From the NCBI GenBank assembly GCA_030539595.1, contig JAUNXW010000124.1:1-5088 (forward strand): 5,088 nucleotides of DNA, in the 5' to 3' direction. The first letter of the stretch is position 1. The number at the start of each line of letters is the position of its first letter. This document shows, piece after piece, positions 4,596 through 5,088 of the stretch. This DNA comes from Methanocorpusculum sp. (lineage in GTDB: Archaea > Halobacteriota > Methanomicrobia > Methanomicrobiales > Methanocorpusculaceae). Both the position numbers and the translations under genes were made by a program. Below the pieces are notes generated by a model. The model was not told the DNA's origin. It worked only from the letters and a program-made list of their open reading frames with translations, and made no database searches.

Positions 4596-5088
4596 CTATT
4601 CCTTTGGATGCAGATAAAAACCCGTGTATGTTTCATCAAGCGCCTTCTTTGAATTTTTACGAGTAACCAGACTTACGATAATCATAGTTGAAAGCGACAG
4701 AATAAATGCGTAAAATGAAAAATGCATCGGAAGTTTTTCTACAAACTGGTCAATGTATCCGAGAATCAAACCGGAAAAAAGTCCGACAGCCATACTTGCA
4801 ACAGCTCCCTTGGTTGTCGCGCCTCTCCAATAAAGACCGCAGATAAGCGGCACTGCAAATGAAGAAAGAATCAAACCGATAGCAAGGAAAATCAAAAAGA
4901 CAAGAACTTCCGGCGGATTGATTGCGAGAATCAGCGATATGACAACAGCTATAATCATGGTTATTCTGCTTACTTTGATAATTTGTTTGTCTGTTGCATC
5001 TTTTTTTATGAATCCTTTGAAGATGTTCCATGAAAACTGTGTTCCGATAGTAAGCATGAGCCTGTCGGTTGTTGACATCACAGCCGAT
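4596..5088 (-). CDS. sodium:solute symporter (SSF family), C-terminal part; 5' end outside window
   Basis: The visible 164 codons are the C-terminal part of an SSF transporter, a membrane protein that takes up small solutes with sodium. The frame stays open to the window edge, so the N-terminal two thirds are missing; the GTG at 5079-5081 is internal, not a start. The first visible residues, SAVMSTTDRLML, are the family's conserved STxD-type helix that contributes to a sodium site. Membrane segments follow: TMIIAVVISLILAI, then VLVFLIFLAIGLILSSFAVPLICGLYW with the typical GLYWRGATTKGAVASMAVG loop, then LFSGLILGYI and FYAFILSLSTMIIVSLV. The tail is short and charged, ending HPKE with a TAG stop. 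The INPPEVLVFL and GLYW elements resemble pantothenate- and proline-type members, but the substrate cannot be told from this part. Confidence 0.92.
   Translation of the reverse strand, partial: SAVMSTTDRLMLTIGTQFSWNIFKGFIKKDATDKQIIKVSRITMIIAVVISLILAINPPEVLVFLIFLAIGLILSSFAVPLICGLYWRGATTKGAVASMAVGLFSGLILGYIDQFVEKLPMHFSFYAFILSLSTMIIVSLVTRKNSKKALDETYTGFYLHPKE

Overview
The window looks like an AT-rich chromosomal segment from a euryarchaeon, most likely a methanogen of the Methanomicrobiales type. Three things support this. There is an archaeal-length Tsr3-family rRNA modification enzyme at the left. Several genes have little or no leader behind TATA-like boxes, with no strong bacterial -35/-10 promoters. 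Genes on the right overlap tightly in an archaeal style. The order-level placement is inference. No tRNA, rRNA, CRISPR array, insertion sequence or phage gene was seen.

Layout. A possible CDS end lies at 1-52. Next is tsr3 on the minus strand (110-607). It is divergent across only 42 bp from a plus-strand gene (650-1465) that joins a DUF523/2-thiouracil-desulfurase-like Cys domain to a nucleoside 2-deoxyribosyltransferase domain. That gene converges, 15 bp apart, on a minus-strand gene (1481-2143). Its product reads as a class III nucleotide cyclase fold closest to Pycsar-type cyclases, but the metal-binding aspartates and other active-site residues are replaced. A 535-bp region without a convincing gene follows (2144-2678); it holds several inverted repeats and a T10 tract. 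On the right, three overlapping minus-strand genes form an operon: a 76-aa protein, a Cys-rich 268-aa protein of unknown function, and endonuclease IV (nfo). A TATA-like promoter sits just upstream, at 4576-4588. The right edge holds the C-terminal part of a sodium:solute symporter (SSF family), cut off by the window end.

How the genes fit together. The small protein, the Cys-rich protein and Nfo appear translationally coupled (ATGA overlap, then an 8-nt overlap), so the two unknowns are candidates for a role linked to abasic-site or base-excision repair. The desulfurase-deoxyribosyltransferase fusion suggests salvage or clean-up of thiolated bases or nucleosides. The cyclase-like protein has no recognisable effector beside it and seems to be an orphan pseudo-cyclase. 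These two proteins are the most unusual parts of the window.
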